Source: Leptospira vanthielii serovar Holland str. Waz Holland = ATCC 700522
GTDB taxonomy: Bacteria; Spirochaetota; Leptospiria; Leptospirales; Leptospiraceae
Length of the DNA stretch: 64,000 nucleotides
Reading direction: 5' to 3'
NCBI RefSeq assembly: GCF_000332455.1
Contig: NZ_AOGY02000006.1
Span: forward strand, 1-64,000
The translations under genes and the position numbers were made by a program. Every line of letters starts with the position of its first letter. Positions within the stretch are counted from its first letter, which is position 1. The notes under the pieces are model-generated. The model was given only the letters and a program-made list of their open reading frames with translations. It made no database searches and was not told the origin of the DNA. Below, piece after piece: positions 54,427-62,987 of this stretch.

Positions 54427-55208
54427 AAGAAAGAGTATTTTACGTAATCAACCTAGATAAACAAAGGATTGGAGTTTTGTCCCTCTTTCTTTTTGCACTT
54501 TTCTTTTCGATTTTTTTTCTCGGAGTTTCTGTAGGAAAAGGAAAACAAGAAGAGACCATCACTCGAGCCAAATCCTCGGAACCATCTCCCGAAGGCCTCG
54601 CGCTCACCGACGGTTCCATTCCTTCTCCGACTGCTGCCAATGTAGCCGATGCTGCAGTGGGAACGAATGCCGCTTCCTCTCTTGTCCAAGGAACCAAAAC
54701 CAAAGAACAAACGAACCTTGGCGCAGAAATTCCAATGGCGGACGTAGGGAACCATCCCTACTTTGTCGAAACTTCCACTGCAAAAGACGAGGAAGAAGAA
54801 AGAAAACAACAAGTTGTCGATTTGACAAAACGAACGGAAAAGAAAGTAAGTACTACCAAAGGGGAAGAACGAACCAAAAACCTGGTATCTACTTCCAAAC
54901 ATTCGAAATCACAAAAAACTTCCTCACAAATGGGGAGTGCTACAAAATTAGAAGGAAAACAATTTACCATTCAATTGGCAGCTTTTGCCAGCAGACAATC
55001 TGCTGAGACGTTTTTATCCCAACTGAAAGCAGATAACCATGGTAAGTTGGCAGCAAAATCCTTCATCGTAGTTAAAAATGGTTTCTTTGTAGTGCAAATG
55101 GGAAAATCGAAAGATAAATCTTCTCTTACAAAAGTCCTATCCAAAACTTCCATGCCTAAAGAAATCAAATCCAAAGCCATGGTTGTGAGTTACCAACCGC
55201 TTTCCTAA
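54423..55208 (+). CDS. SPOR-domain membrane protein
   Basis: One N-terminal helix (GVLSLFLFALFFSIFFLGVSV at about 17-37) anchors a Ser/Thr/Lys-rich linker (40-180) and a C-terminal SPOR-like domain (FTIQLAAFASRQSAETFLSQ, then FFVVQMGKSKDKSSLTKVLS). SPOR domains bind denuded peptidoglycan at division sites, so a septal or wall-associated protein is likely. It is coupled to coaE by an ATGA overlap and followed by a strong terminator. Confidence 0.82.
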   Translation: MKERVFYVINLDKQRIGVLSLFLFALFFSIFFLGVSVGKGKQEETITRAKSSEPSPEGLALTDGSIPSPTAANVADAAVGTNAASSLVQGTKTKEQTNLGAEIPMADVGNHPYFVETSTAKDEEEERKQQVVDLTKRTEKKVSTTKGEERTKNLVSTSKHSKSQKTSSQMGSATKLEGKQFTIQLAAFASRQSAETFLSQLKADNHGKLAAKSFIVVKNGFFVVQMGKSKDKSSLTKVLSKTSMPKEIKSKAMVVSYQPLS

Positions 55209-55237
55209 AAAAGATCGTTAAAAAAACCTTGGCATTC

Positions 55238-55270
55238 GGCTTTCCTAAATTATTTTAGGAGAGCCTTTTT
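55238..55270 (+). terminator. Intrinsic terminator after the SPOR gene
   Basis: GGCTTTCCTAAA (55238-55249) pairs with TTTAGGAGAGCC (55254-55265) with one G-T wobble, loop of 4 nt, then five Ts. It is the clearest terminator in the window and separates coaE/SPOR from the VanW gene. Confidence 0.85.
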
Positions 55271-55295
55271 CTACCTAAAGGAAGAACACTTAACT

Positions 55296-56006
55296 TTGAT
55301 TTCAATTCTGAAGCTAAAAATCAAGGTTGCCAAACGATTGTTTGGCGCTATCTTCACAGGACAATACTTACGATTTGGATTAAATTTAGTAAAAAAACAA
55401 GATGGGGATTGGCAGGAAAAAACGACAATCAACCTTCCCATTTTCGACTCTCCTCTAAGAGAAGGTAAACTCCATAACCTTCGAATCGCCATCGAAAAAA
55501 TAAATGGTCGTGTTTTACTTCCCGGTAAAATTTTTTCTTTTTGGTATGAAATTGGTGAACCCTCTCTCAGCAAAGGATACAAAGAAGGAAGAGTGATTCG
55601 AAATGGAGTTGTGAGTTCCGAAATTGCAGGTGGGCTTTGTCAGTTATCAGGAATCATCTACTACCTGTCTTTGGAGCTTGGTCTCTCTATCCTCGAACGA
55701 TTCCCCCACTCTCGTGATTTGTATACGGAAGAAACTAGATTTACACCACTAGGTACGGATGCATCCGTTGTTTATCCCACAAAGGACTTACGAATCCAAA
55801 ATACATTTCCCTTTCCATTACTTTTCCATTGGGAACTCACAGATTCAAATCTTACATTTTGTATCGAAGCGAAAGAACCACTCAAACGAAGAAAATTGAA
55901 TTTCCAACAAACAAAAAAAAATGGATTTTCGAATGTGAAAGTCTTCTTAGAATCAGATGAAGATGGCAAATCCCTCTTATGTTCTTCCGATGATTACCTA
56001 TTGTAA
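55296..56006 (+). CDS. VanW-family protein
   Basis: The 236-residue protein has the VanW core: NLRIAIEKINGRVLLPGKIFSF with LLPGKIFSFW near 85, VVSSEIAGGLCQLSGIIYYL (GGLCQLS is diagnostic) near 115 and HSRDLYTEETRFTPLGTDASV near 145. VanW proteins are associated with glycopeptide resistance loci but are common in genomes without them; the function is not known. The start is probably TTG 55296, with aaggaag about 12 bp upstream. Its end overlaps the next membrane-protein gene by up to 50 bp. Confidence 0.85.
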   Translation: MISILKLKIKVAKRLFGAIFTGQYLRFGLNLVKKQDGDWQEKTTINLPIFDSPLREGKLHNLRIAIEKINGRVLLPGKIFSFWYEIGEPSLSKGYKEGRVIRNGVVSSEIAGGLCQLSGIIYYLSLELGLSILERFPHSRDLYTEETRFTPLGTDASVVYPTKDLRIQNTFPFPLLFHWELTDSNLTFCIEAKEPLKRRKLNFQQTKKNGFSNVKVFLESDEDGKSLLCSSDDYLL

Positions 56007-57456
56007 AAAAAAAGGAATCGTTTTCGGAATTTTTCTCCTCATTGTTTGTTTACAATCGGTTGTTCAATTTAGTTCAAACTTTGCCTACGGTGCCGATGGA
56101 TATTATTACGCCGCGCAAGTAAATTCCTATCTCACCAAAGGACGATTTTTTAGTCCGGATTCTTCTCCCGTTTTGTATGGCCTCGTCTATTTTTCCAAAC
56201 TAGGAACGAGTATAGTCACCACGAATAAAATTTTTATCTCGTTACTTGTTGGTATATTATTCCTTTCGGGTTACAGGTTGGCTTTTTTGGTTACCAAAAC
56301 AGTTTCCACTTCGATCCTATTTGGACTCCTTCTTGTTTCGTCTTCTTTTTTGCCTCATTTTAGTTTTAACTTTATCAAAAACTTAGGTGGGATCGTATTT
56401 TTTATCTTATTTCTTACAGAACTTTGGGTTTTGGAGCAAGAGGAGAAGACTGGAAACCTAACAATATACGTACGATTGGGTTTGAGTTTTTTATTGGTTT
56501 TTTTCAGTCACAAAATCACGGCAGGAATTTCCTTTTGTTTTCTACTGGCTTGGGTTTGGAAACAGTTCCCTATTGCCAAAATCTATCGTTTCGGCATTCT
56601 TCTTGGATTACCACTTGTCCTTGTGGGATTGGCTTTTGTTTTTCCGAATCTTCTGCACTGGAGTGATCTAAAAACCATTGTATCAGAAGATATACAATTC
56701 CAATTGATTTCCCCTTTTTACCAATATTCAAAAATCTTTCCTGAATTTATTTTAGAGCAAATCCTATTTTTTCTTTCACCCTTTGTTTATTTGCTGACAC
56801 GATCGCAACTGGATCCAAAACCCAAGACTTTCTACGACAAATTGTTTGTTCTCTTTTTTTTACTATCACTACCTATCTTTAGTTATACGGCATTTGGTTT
56901 TCCCTTTCGGTTGTTCCTACTTGTTTTTATTCCAGGAAGTATCCTTCTACTCCCCACCCTCTCCAAAATCAAATCACGGCCTTGGGTAATCGTTGTATGT
57001 ATTCTCCTTTTTCTCTACCAATGGTTAACAATGGTTCGTGAAAAAAACTTCAATAACCAGGACTATAAACTCTACTCGATTTTAATTCCTCTGTTTCAAT
57101 TCCCAAAGGATAGTTTGATCATTGTGCACCAAGGGTTTGATTATTTTATCTGTTACAATAAAGCGGGAGATGCCTTCCATTTTTTGCCGGAAGAAAAACA
57201 TAAAAATCGACCAATTTATCGCATTGTGTACGGAGTGTCCGCCGCAGAATATAAGAAGTATCTTCCCAAAGAAGTAAAAATACAATACTTACCAGGTTTT
57301 TATTCTGTTTTGGAAGAAGGAAAATGGCAGGAGTTTCTAAAAGCAATTCCTGCCGAATCAAAGGATCGTATTTTGGATTGGAGAAATCCTCATACACATA
57401 GAACGAATACAATGTTACGAAATGAATCTTTTAAGGAGCCGAGTAAGAAGATTTAG
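55957..57456 (+). CDS. Polytopic membrane protein, glycosyltransferase-like or unknown
   Basis: About 499 residues with ten or so helices. YGADGYYYAAQVNSYLTKGR near 45-64 sits in the first periplasmic loop, with an Asp-Gly-Tyr set like the DxD-type loop of GT-C glycosyltransferases (dolichyl-phosphate-mannose type). A soluble C-terminal part (about 385-499) follows. The family is not certain. The start may be ATG 55957 or ATG 55990 (MITYCKKK); neither has a good ribosome site. It overlaps the VanW gene at its start and the convergent SH3 lipoprotein gene by 26 bp at its end. Confidence 0.65.
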   Translation: MKMANPSYVLPMITYCKKKGIVFGIFLLIVCLQSVVQFSSNFAYGADGYYYAAQVNSYLTKGRFFSPDSSPVLYGLVYFSKLGTSIVTTNKIFISLLVGILFLSGYRLAFLVTKTVSTSILFGLLLVSSSFLPHFSFNFIKNLGGIVFFILFLTELWVLEQEEKTGNLTIYVRLGLSFLLVFFSHKITAGISFCFLLAWVWKQFPIAKIYRFGILLGLPLVLVGLAFVFPNLLHWSDLKTIVSEDIQFQLISPFYQYSKIFPEFILEQILFFLSPFVYLLTRSQLDPKPKTFYDKLFVLFFLLSLPIFSYTAFGFPFRLFLLVFIPGSILLLPTLSKIKSRPWVIVVCILLFLYQWLTMVREKNFNNQDYKLYSILIPLFQFPKDSLIIVHQGFDYFICYNKAGDAFHFLPEEKHKNRPIYRIVYGVSAAEYKKYLPKEVKIQYLPGFYSVLEEGKWQEFLKAIPAESKDRILDWRNPHTHRTNTMLRNESFKEPSKKI

Positions 57457-58189
57457 TATAGGCAAATTCGCTCGCACAAGCGGCATCTTTTTCTATCTTT
57501 TCTCGTAATAACAAAAGTTTGTCGTTACAGACATAAAAGTAAAAATCTTCCTTTCCAACAACAGGATAGGTGCTTAGAGAAACCAAATGGTTATCCGAGT
57601 CCGAATATCCAAAATAAGCATTGTTGTAAGCAGTTCTTTCTTCTTCTGTTTGTGGGTATTGGATGAAAATGGAAGGTCGGACAAATCTGAACTTTGTATC
57701 CAGAACTAAATGGTCCGAGTAAACATCAAACACACCCTCTAATTTTTCATTGATTCCCGAATACTGATTGAACTCCCTGTAAACAAAACTTTCTCCATCA
57801 AACTCGATGGTATTAGAACATTCCATTCGATCGGGAAGTTTGCAGAATACAAAATTTCCTTGAACTGCGGCAATCATAACATCCCGAGATTCCACTTTGG
57901 TAATCGAAAGATATCCACCGAACACCCAACCTGTGATTTCTTTGGATTGAATCCGATACCAATACGCCGAAAGGCCATCGATTTCTGTATCCTTTTCTGA
58001 TCTTTCTAAGACCTTCACTTCATCGCCGAGTTTCAGTTTCCCAACCTTCTCCCCATCCAATGTGGGCGTTTTTCTCGCATTAAGAACAGTCGCGGAAATA
58101 AAAGCATTTTTACCCACTTCGATGGTGGGAGTTTTTTTGCACTGAAACAATACGAGGAAAACAAAGGCAAATAAGAACAGATTCTTCAT
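57431..58189 (-). CDS. SH3-domain lipoprotein
   Basis: The signal peptide LFLFAFVFLVLFQC gives a lipid-anchor Cys near residue 17. A bacterial SH3 domain follows (about 30-95: ATVLNARKTPTLDGEKVGKL, GDEVKVLERS, YWYRIQSKEITGWVFGGYL, the usual order of strands). The remaining 150 residues are beta-rich and unassigned (FDVYSDHLVLDTKFRF). SH3b domains often bind cell-wall peptides. ATG 58189 is used; a TTG at 58225 is possible. The 3' ends of this gene and the convergent one overlap by 26 bp. Confidence 0.78.
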   Translation of the reverse strand: MKNLFLFAFVFLVLFQCKKTPTIEVGKNAFISATVLNARKTPTLDGEKVGKLKLGDEVKVLERSEKDTEIDGLSAYWYRIQSKEITGWVFGGYLSITKVESRDVMIAAVQGNFVFCKLPDRMECSNTIEFDGESFVYREFNQYSGINEKLEGVFDVYSDHLVLDTKFRFVRPSIFIQYPQTEEERTAYNNAYFGYSDSDNHLVSLSTYPVVGKEDFYFYVCNDKLLLLREKIEKDAACASEFAYTKSSYSAP

Positions 58190-58254
58190 GGAAGAAAGAT
58201 TGGTTTTTGGGAGAATTTTTGGCAAGAAAAAATGTGAATCGTAGAGAAAGAAAT

Positions 58255-58278
58255 ACCACCTAATTTTCCATAGGTGGT
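58255..58278 (-). terminator. Stem-loop after the YidB-like gene
   Basis: ACCACCTA (58255-58262) and TAGGTGGT (58271-58278) pair perfectly with an 8-nt loop. On the minus strand the next bases are ATTTCTTTCTC, a T-rich tail. It lies 20 bp past the stop of the minus-strand gene at 58298. Confidence 0.6.
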
Positions 58279-58297
58279 TAAGGAATTTACAAAGGGA

Positions 58298-58699
58298 CTA
58301 TTTTGTAAACAGAGATGCCAAAGAAGAAAGTTGGGAGGTAATATCACCACCTGGTTCCTTTCCGTCTGGCGAAAGTTTATCGACCACTAATGGCAATAGA
58401 TTTCCAATGAGACCGGCAGTCGCTTCCGAATCCAATCCTACTTTTTTTGCCAACTCTTGAATCGAATCATTTCCTAAGACTTTCATCACATCATTGGCAC
58501 CAATGTTCACATTCTCTCCCGTTCCCACCCAAGAAGACGCTGCGTCTGCAAATCCCTTGTCCTTAAACTTTTGCACAATCCCAGAAACCCCGCCATTCTC
58601 CTCGACGATCTTTTGGATCCCAGAAACGATTTGTGGATTGTTTTGTACGAGCTCAACTGCCTGAGCTGCAACGGCTTTCAAACTTTCAAAAAAACTCAT
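58298..58699 (-). CDS. YidB/DUF937-like protein
   Basis: The 133-residue protein reads VELVQNNPQIVSGIQKIVEE, GGVSGIVQKFKDKGFADAAS, SWVGTGENVNIGANDVMKVLG, NDSIQELAKKVGLDSEAT and LLPLVVDKLSPDG. The KGFADAASSWVGTGENVNI stretch and the closing LPLVVDKLSPDG are typical of YidB/DUF937 proteins, which have no known role. ATG 58699 (MSFFESL) is preferred over a start 27 bp earlier. Confidence 0.82.
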   Translation of the reverse strand: MSFFESLKAVAAQAVELVQNNPQIVSGIQKIVEENGGVSGIVQKFKDKGFADAASSWVGTGENVNIGANDVMKVLGNDSIQELAKKVGLDSEATAGLIGNLLPLVVDKLSPDGKEPGGDITSQLSSLASLFTK

Positions 58700-58863
58700 G
58701 AAACGGAGGTTAATTAAAAATCCCAAAAAGGAAAGATATTTTTTAGATTCTAGTTTTTATTTGCCATAGCAGGTAGGTAGGTTTTTCCTTTGTATACAAG
58801 AATAATTTATTGCAATTCGATTCCAAATCAACCAACATCAATCCATTGTTAGTCTTTCTAAAC

Positions 58864-60747
58864 ATGGCAAATAAAACATTCATTCAATATCTGAACCAAA
58901 GACTCCTGCTTTTGATTCTAACGCTGGGCCTTGCGGGTTGTTGGACCAATCCTCTCACCCATCCACCAATTGAATGTTTGATGAAGTCAAACAACTCCCT
59001 TTGTCCCGATAAAAAACTTCTGGAAAAATGGTCACCTTTCCTATTTTTGCATCTTTTACCGGAATCAACCGTTACCATCTCTAACTTAACCAATCACTCA
59101 GTTGTCGAAACAGGTTTTGTTGTTGGAACTGTTTCTGCAGGCCAACCGTACGTCAATGTTTGGACCGATGATATCCTCCATACCCAAGTTCCTGTCATTG
59201 ATGGAACCTGGCGTTACGCATTGCCTGCCAAAGCAGTTACCAATACCTTCTGGACTTATGGAAGCCTTCATACCATATCCGTACATTTGCCATTTGAGAA
59301 ACCCAAAACCATCCAAGTGCGAATGGGAAACAATCATGATACCGATGGGGATGGGTATCCCGATTTGATTGTATCGGCAGGCCCGGGTGCTGGATCGCAA
59401 GGATATGCTTATGTCTATCGATTGAATCCCACAACAAAACTTCTCGAACAAACACCGAACACTTCATTAACCGATGGACAAACCAGTAATACATATTTTG
59501 GAAGTCGTGTTGGTACCGGTGACTTTAATGGGGATGGATATGCGGATGTGCTGGTGGGTGCTCAAGCATATAATGGTGCTGCTGGAAGAGTTTATGAATT
59601 CTTAAGTCGCGGTCAGACCGGAATTTCTTCTCAAGATTTAAATGCAGGTGGTTCAGCAAATGCTATCTTAGATGCACTAAGTGACGGAAGACTTGGTACA
59701 AATATAGTAGGAGCTGATGTCAATCATGATGGTTATGATGACGTTGTTCTTGCTTCCCCTTGGGACAATGATATGTTTATTTTCCATAGCCAAGGTCCAA
59801 TTGGATTCATATCACAGAACACTAGTTCGGCTAATTTTTATTATAAACCAGGGCCAGCAAACAATTTTGGAAACCATGCAACTGTTGGAGATGTCAATGG
59901 AGATGGCTTCCAAGACTTGATCGTAGGTGAACAACTACATGCTTTGAATACTGGAAGAATTTTTGTATTTATTTCCAATGGGGGAACTTACTCAAGCCAA
60001 CCGCAACAATTTCTTTACCCACCGACAGATCCTGCCCCAGGCTGTGCCGCAGGAGGAGGATGTCGGTTCGGCTCCGCATTTGTTTTAGATTATTTTAATT
60101 CCGACAATTGTATCGATCTTGCTGTCGGCGCCTTTCCATTCAATTCCAACCAAGGGATTGTTCATGTATACAATTCCACTTGTGACTCGACAAACCCCTA
60201 TGGAAGTGTACCAAATTCCACTCTTCTTGGACCCGTGACAACCAGCTGCAATGGGATGCTTTGTAATTTCGGAGGAACCTTGGCTTCGGGAGATACAAAT
60301 GGAGATGGACTGCCCGACCTACTGATTGGTGCCACAGGTGCCAGTGCCGGGATTGGCGACGTTTACCTAGTGTTAAACGATCCAGTTACGGGATTTCGGA
60401 ATATGAACTTAAGTGCCGGTGGATCTGCTGATAGTCTTTTTTCTGGCGCCAATGCGGTTACTAATTTTTCCATGGGACTCAGGTTCCAAGATACCAATGC
60501 CGACGGCCTACAGGATATTGTGATTTCCGAACCTACGACCACCAATCGAGTGTATACATTTCATAGTGTGCGAGGGAGCGTGCCTGCAAGCCAAAACCTA
60601 AATAATGTAAGTGGCGTGACAAGCCAAACCCTCGCACCACCTTTGGGAACATCCTTTGGCAATACGATTGCGCTCTGGAAAACCAAAGCAGAGAGTTATT
60701 TATGGGCGTTTGTTGCGAAAACCAAAGAGTATTTTGGAATGATTTAG
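58864..60747 (+). CDS. FG-GAP repeat (integrin-alpha-like) lipoprotein
   Basis: The signal peptide LLLLILTLGLAGC has a classic lipobox with Cys near residue 26. Residues 60-170 look like a bacterial Ig-like domain. From about 170 the sequence carries seven or so FG-GAP repeats with calcium-binding DxDxDGxxD loops: HDTDGDGYPDLIV, GDFNGDGYADVLVG, ADVNHDGYDDVVLA, GDVNGDGFQDLIVG, GDTNGDGLPDLLIG and QDTNADGLQDIVIS. This is a beta-propeller, likely surface-exposed and adhesive. ATG 58864 is chosen; a TTG at 58810 has no support. Confidence 0.85.
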   Translation: MANKTFIQYLNQRLLLLILTLGLAGCWTNPLTHPPIECLMKSNNSLCPDKKLLEKWSPFLFLHLLPESTVTISNLTNHSVVETGFVVGTVSAGQPYVNVWTDDILHTQVPVIDGTWRYALPAKAVTNTFWTYGSLHTISVHLPFEKPKTIQVRMGNNHDTDGDGYPDLIVSAGPGAGSQGYAYVYRLNPTTKLLEQTPNTSLTDGQTSNTYFGSRVGTGDFNGDGYADVLVGAQAYNGAAGRVYEFLSRGQTGISSQDLNAGGSANAILDALSDGRLGTNIVGADVNHDGYDDVVLASPWDNDMFIFHSQGPIGFISQNTSSANFYYKPGPANNFGNHATVGDVNGDGFQDLIVGEQLHALNTGRIFVFISNGGTYSSQPQQFLYPPTDPAPGCAAGGGCRFGSAFVLDYFNSDNCIDLAVGAFPFNSNQGIVHVYNSTCDSTNPYGSVPNSTLLGPVTTSCNGMLCNFGGTLASGDTNGDGLPDLLIGATGASAGIGDVYLVLNDPVTGFRNMNLSAGGSADSLFSGANAVTNFSMGLRFQDTNADGLQDIVISEPTTTNRVYTFHSVRGSVPASQNLNNVSGVTSQTLAPPLGTSFGNTIALWKTKAESYLWAFVAKTKEYFGMI

Positions 60748-60764
60748 AAAATGAAATAGGTTTC

Positions 60765-60840
60765 TATTTTTTTTCTTGGCGCCTCGCAATCGTTTGGTGA
60801 AGATGACAACAACTGATTCAGCGACCGCGCTTTACGCTCC
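60765..60840 (+). repeat. Dispersed intergenic repeat, copy 1
   Basis: A T-rich lead runs into TTGGCGCCTCGCAATCGTTT and ends in TTTACGCTCC at 60840. A second, diverged copy lies at 63923-63995 with the same T-run, GGC-GCCTC block, CGTT-TGAA block and TACGCTCC end, 65-67 bp long. Neither copy is in a gene. Confidence 0.6.
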
Positions 60841-60843
60841 AAT

Positions 60844-60860
60844 CTTTCGCTTTGCGAAAG
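60844..60860 (+). repeat. Perfect 7-bp hairpin in the repeat region
   Basis: CTTTCGC (60844-60850), loop TTT and GCGAAAG (60854-60860). It directly follows repeat copy 1 and may be part of a larger unit; the right-hand copy runs off the window before this point can be compared. Confidence 0.6.
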
Positions 60861-61055
60861 GATTTCCGCTGCAATCGCTGGCGTGTGGATACTTGATTCA
60901 ATCAAAACAGTCTTCTTTCCTTGAATCGCATTGATTGAGCTAAAAAAATAATATATCGTATCTGTTAGATGCCTGAAAACAAAATGTAATCTCTATCTTA
61001 AAAATATGTGTAGACGTTTGGCGACAAAATCGACTGGATAGAAAAAACGATTCTG

Positions 61056-61490
61056 ATGTTATATATAAAACACAAAATACTAATCCTTATTTTATGCATC
61101 GGCTCCTTGGAATGTAGGCCACCGATCAACAACCCTAATACAAGCCTTACCATATCCAAAAAAGAAACCGAGGACAAAATAAAAAATTATACTTCAATTA
61201 AAGTGCTGAGTTGCCAGTTTGATCCATATCAAACAGTCCTATTTTCTGAAATAGGGAATGACGAGGATCCAAGTCCAGATAAGAATAACGAATCCATTTA
61301 TTACGAAAAAAGGGCCGTGAGTGCCTGTTTACGGAGTATCCTGGCCATCCCTTGCCCCACATATCCAACCAACACAACCCAAGCCATTTCAGAAATGTTG
61401 GCTCATATCACTTCCAATCGATTGTTAAATTGCACTTTCAAAGTTGTCCTTTTTTTTGAGTTTGAAAAACCCTTCCACGGAAATTTTTAA
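61056..61490 (+). CDS. Putative small lipoprotein
   Basis: The signal peptide ILILILCIGSLEC gives a lipid-anchor Cys near residue 20. The mature part of about 125 residues contains four Cys (VLSCQF, SACLRS, AIPCPT, LNCTF), probably two disulfides in the periplasm. I recognise no family. Its stop overlaps the ATG of the next membrane-protein gene by one base (TAATG), so they are coupled. Confidence 0.65.
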   Translation: MLYIKHKILILILCIGSLECRPPINNPNTSLTISKKETEDKIKNYTSIKVLSCQFDPYQTVLFSEIGNDEDPSPDKNNESIYYEKRAVSACLRSILAIPCPTYPTNTTQAISEMLAHITSNRLLNCTFKVVLFFEFEKPFHGNF

Positions 61491-62416
61491 TGTTATACAA
61501 CCGAATCCAAATCTACATCATTCCGCTTAGTTTACTTTGGATTGCCAACGATTCAATTTTTAAAGTTTGTTATCCGGGTGCGATTACGGGGAAAATTTCC
61601 GATCTGATTGGAATTCTACTAACACCACTCATATTAACTGGAATCATATCTTTATTTGTCAGTAGAACAAAACTTAACCTAATCTTTTGGATCTCTCTTC
61701 TTTTTACGAATCTTCTATTTATCACAATTAATATATCACAAACAACCAATGAATCTTTCTACAGGTTGATTGGGTCTAACGAAAACAGGAATTTAGCGGA
61801 CAAGTCAGATTTATTTGTATTACCTTTGTCTTTTCTAACCTTTTACCTATCCAAACAAATAAAATCTTTTTTCAAGATTCAATTTCATCAAAAGACTTTG
61901 ATTCTAATTTTGCCGACGTTAGCGTTAATCAACACATCGTATCCAAGCGGAAGGTCTGACTCATTATCCATTCTATTACTTTTAGATTCTGCCTCAAATA
62001 AAATCATCCAACTGGATCCAAAAGGCGAAAACATCACCGCAAACTCATATACTTTTAGATTCCAATTCATCGGAAAAAACCATGAAAGTAGTCCGGGATC
62101 CTATGAAATTCCAAACCCAAGTTCTGACTGTCCCAGTACCGTAGAGCCAACCAAAGATTTAGGAAATACCAAAACATCATTTCCTGAATCCGGTAAATTT
62201 CAAAACTATCGAATAAATATTTCTAAAAGTCAAAATTTTGAATCGATTGATAAGACTACCGACTGCAGTGAAACTACATGTACAATTGACTTACAAGACT
62301 TAAGTGCTGGAAACTATTATTGGATAGTTAGAGTTCGGTATCTTTATAGACTAAAGTGCCAATTGTATTTGGAAAATTTTATTGTGCCACAAGAAGTGCA
62401 GCACTTTACAAAATAA
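61490..62416 (+). CDS. Membrane protein with TGKISDLIG motif and exported C-terminal domain
   Basis: The N-terminal 145 residues hold about four helices. Between helix 1 and 2 is WIANDSIFKVCYPGAITGKI running into SDLIGIL, resembling a widespread unnamed family whose members carry N-D...K...TGKLSDF-G. After helix 4 the protein has an exported beta-rich domain of about 140 residues (YTFRFQFIGKNHES, TCTIDLQDLSAGNYYWIVRV) like a fibronectin type III unit, with several Cys. Function unknown; coupled to the lipoprotein gene upstream. Confidence 0.68.
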   Translation: MLYNRIQIYIIPLSLLWIANDSIFKVCYPGAITGKISDLIGILLTPLILTGIISLFVSRTKLNLIFWISLLFTNLLFITINISQTTNESFYRLIGSNENRNLADKSDLFVLPLSFLTFYLSKQIKSFFKIQFHQKTLILILPTLALINTSYPSGRSDSLSILLLLDSASNKIIQLDPKGENITANSYTFRFQFIGKNHESSPGSYEIPNPSSDCPSTVEPTKDLGNTKTSFPESGKFQNYRINISKSQNFESIDKTTDCSETTCTIDLQDLSAGNYYWIVRVRYLYRLKCQLYLENFIVPQEVQHFTK

Positions 62417-62425
62417 GGCCAGGTT

Positions 62426-62917
62426 TTAAGGATGGGAATGCATCCCTATCTTATTTCCTTCAGAATCCACAAACATTGCATAGTATCCCATCTCTGGACT
62501 AATTTCTGTTTTTGGCAATAGAACCTTCCCTCCGTTTTTTTCCACTTTTTCAAGGGCAGGTTGTAAATCATTTCCTATGTTAAGATAAATCAAAACTCCA
62601 TTGTTAGTAGGAATGTAATCCTTTCCTTTTACCAAAACAACATTGACAGAACCTTCTGTTGCCGGTAATACTCCCATTTCCGTATCACCCATAGTCATTC
62701 TTTCTATACTTACACTAAGGATGGCCTGGTAAAAAGAAACCGCCCTGGATAAATCAGAAACAGGAATCTCCACGATTGATATAGTATTTTTCATTTGTTT
62801 ACCCGATTGCTCCGCGTTAATTTCTAAATTTGATAAACTAACATCCATACTTGTTTCTTTTTTGCAATTACAAAGTAGAAATACAAACACTACAACAAGT
62901 AAAATTACTTTTTTCAT
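62426..62917 (-). CDS. VOC-domain (glyoxalase-like) lipoprotein
   Basis: The signal peptide VILLVVVFVFLLCNC has a lipobox Cys near residue 18. The mature part is a VOC domain (about 45-162): ISIVEIPVSDLSRAVSFYQA, MGVLPATEGSVNVVLV, LIYLNIGNDLQPALEKVEKNG and MFVDSEGNKIGMHS. VOC proteins are usually cytosolic, so a lipid-anchored one is unusual. ATG 62917 follows gaggggtt. It lies downstream of an AraC regulator on the same strand. Confidence 0.8.
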   Translation of the reverse strand: MKKVILLVVVFVFLLCNCKKETSMDVSLSNLEINAEQSGKQMKNTISIVEIPVSDLSRAVSFYQAILSVSIERMTMGDTEMGVLPATEGSVNVVLVKGKDYIPTNNGVLIYLNIGNDLQPALEKVEKNGGKVLLPKTEISPEMGYYAMFVDSEGNKIGMHSHP

Positions 62918-62987
62918 AACCCCTCTCACTTACTAATAAGATTATCTTACCTTTTCTAATTGAATAGAATTGTAAAAATGCGACAAA

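Larger units (their letters stand above)
60748..61055. other. 308-bp intergenic region with repeat and hairpin
   Basis: No coding frame is visible. The left part (60765-60840) is a copy of a dispersed repeat, the centre has a perfect hairpin (60844-60860) and a TTGATT-C-AATCAA palindrome (60893-60905). The GC-rich centre contrasts with the AT-rich flanks and with the genes next to it. Confidence 0.6.
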
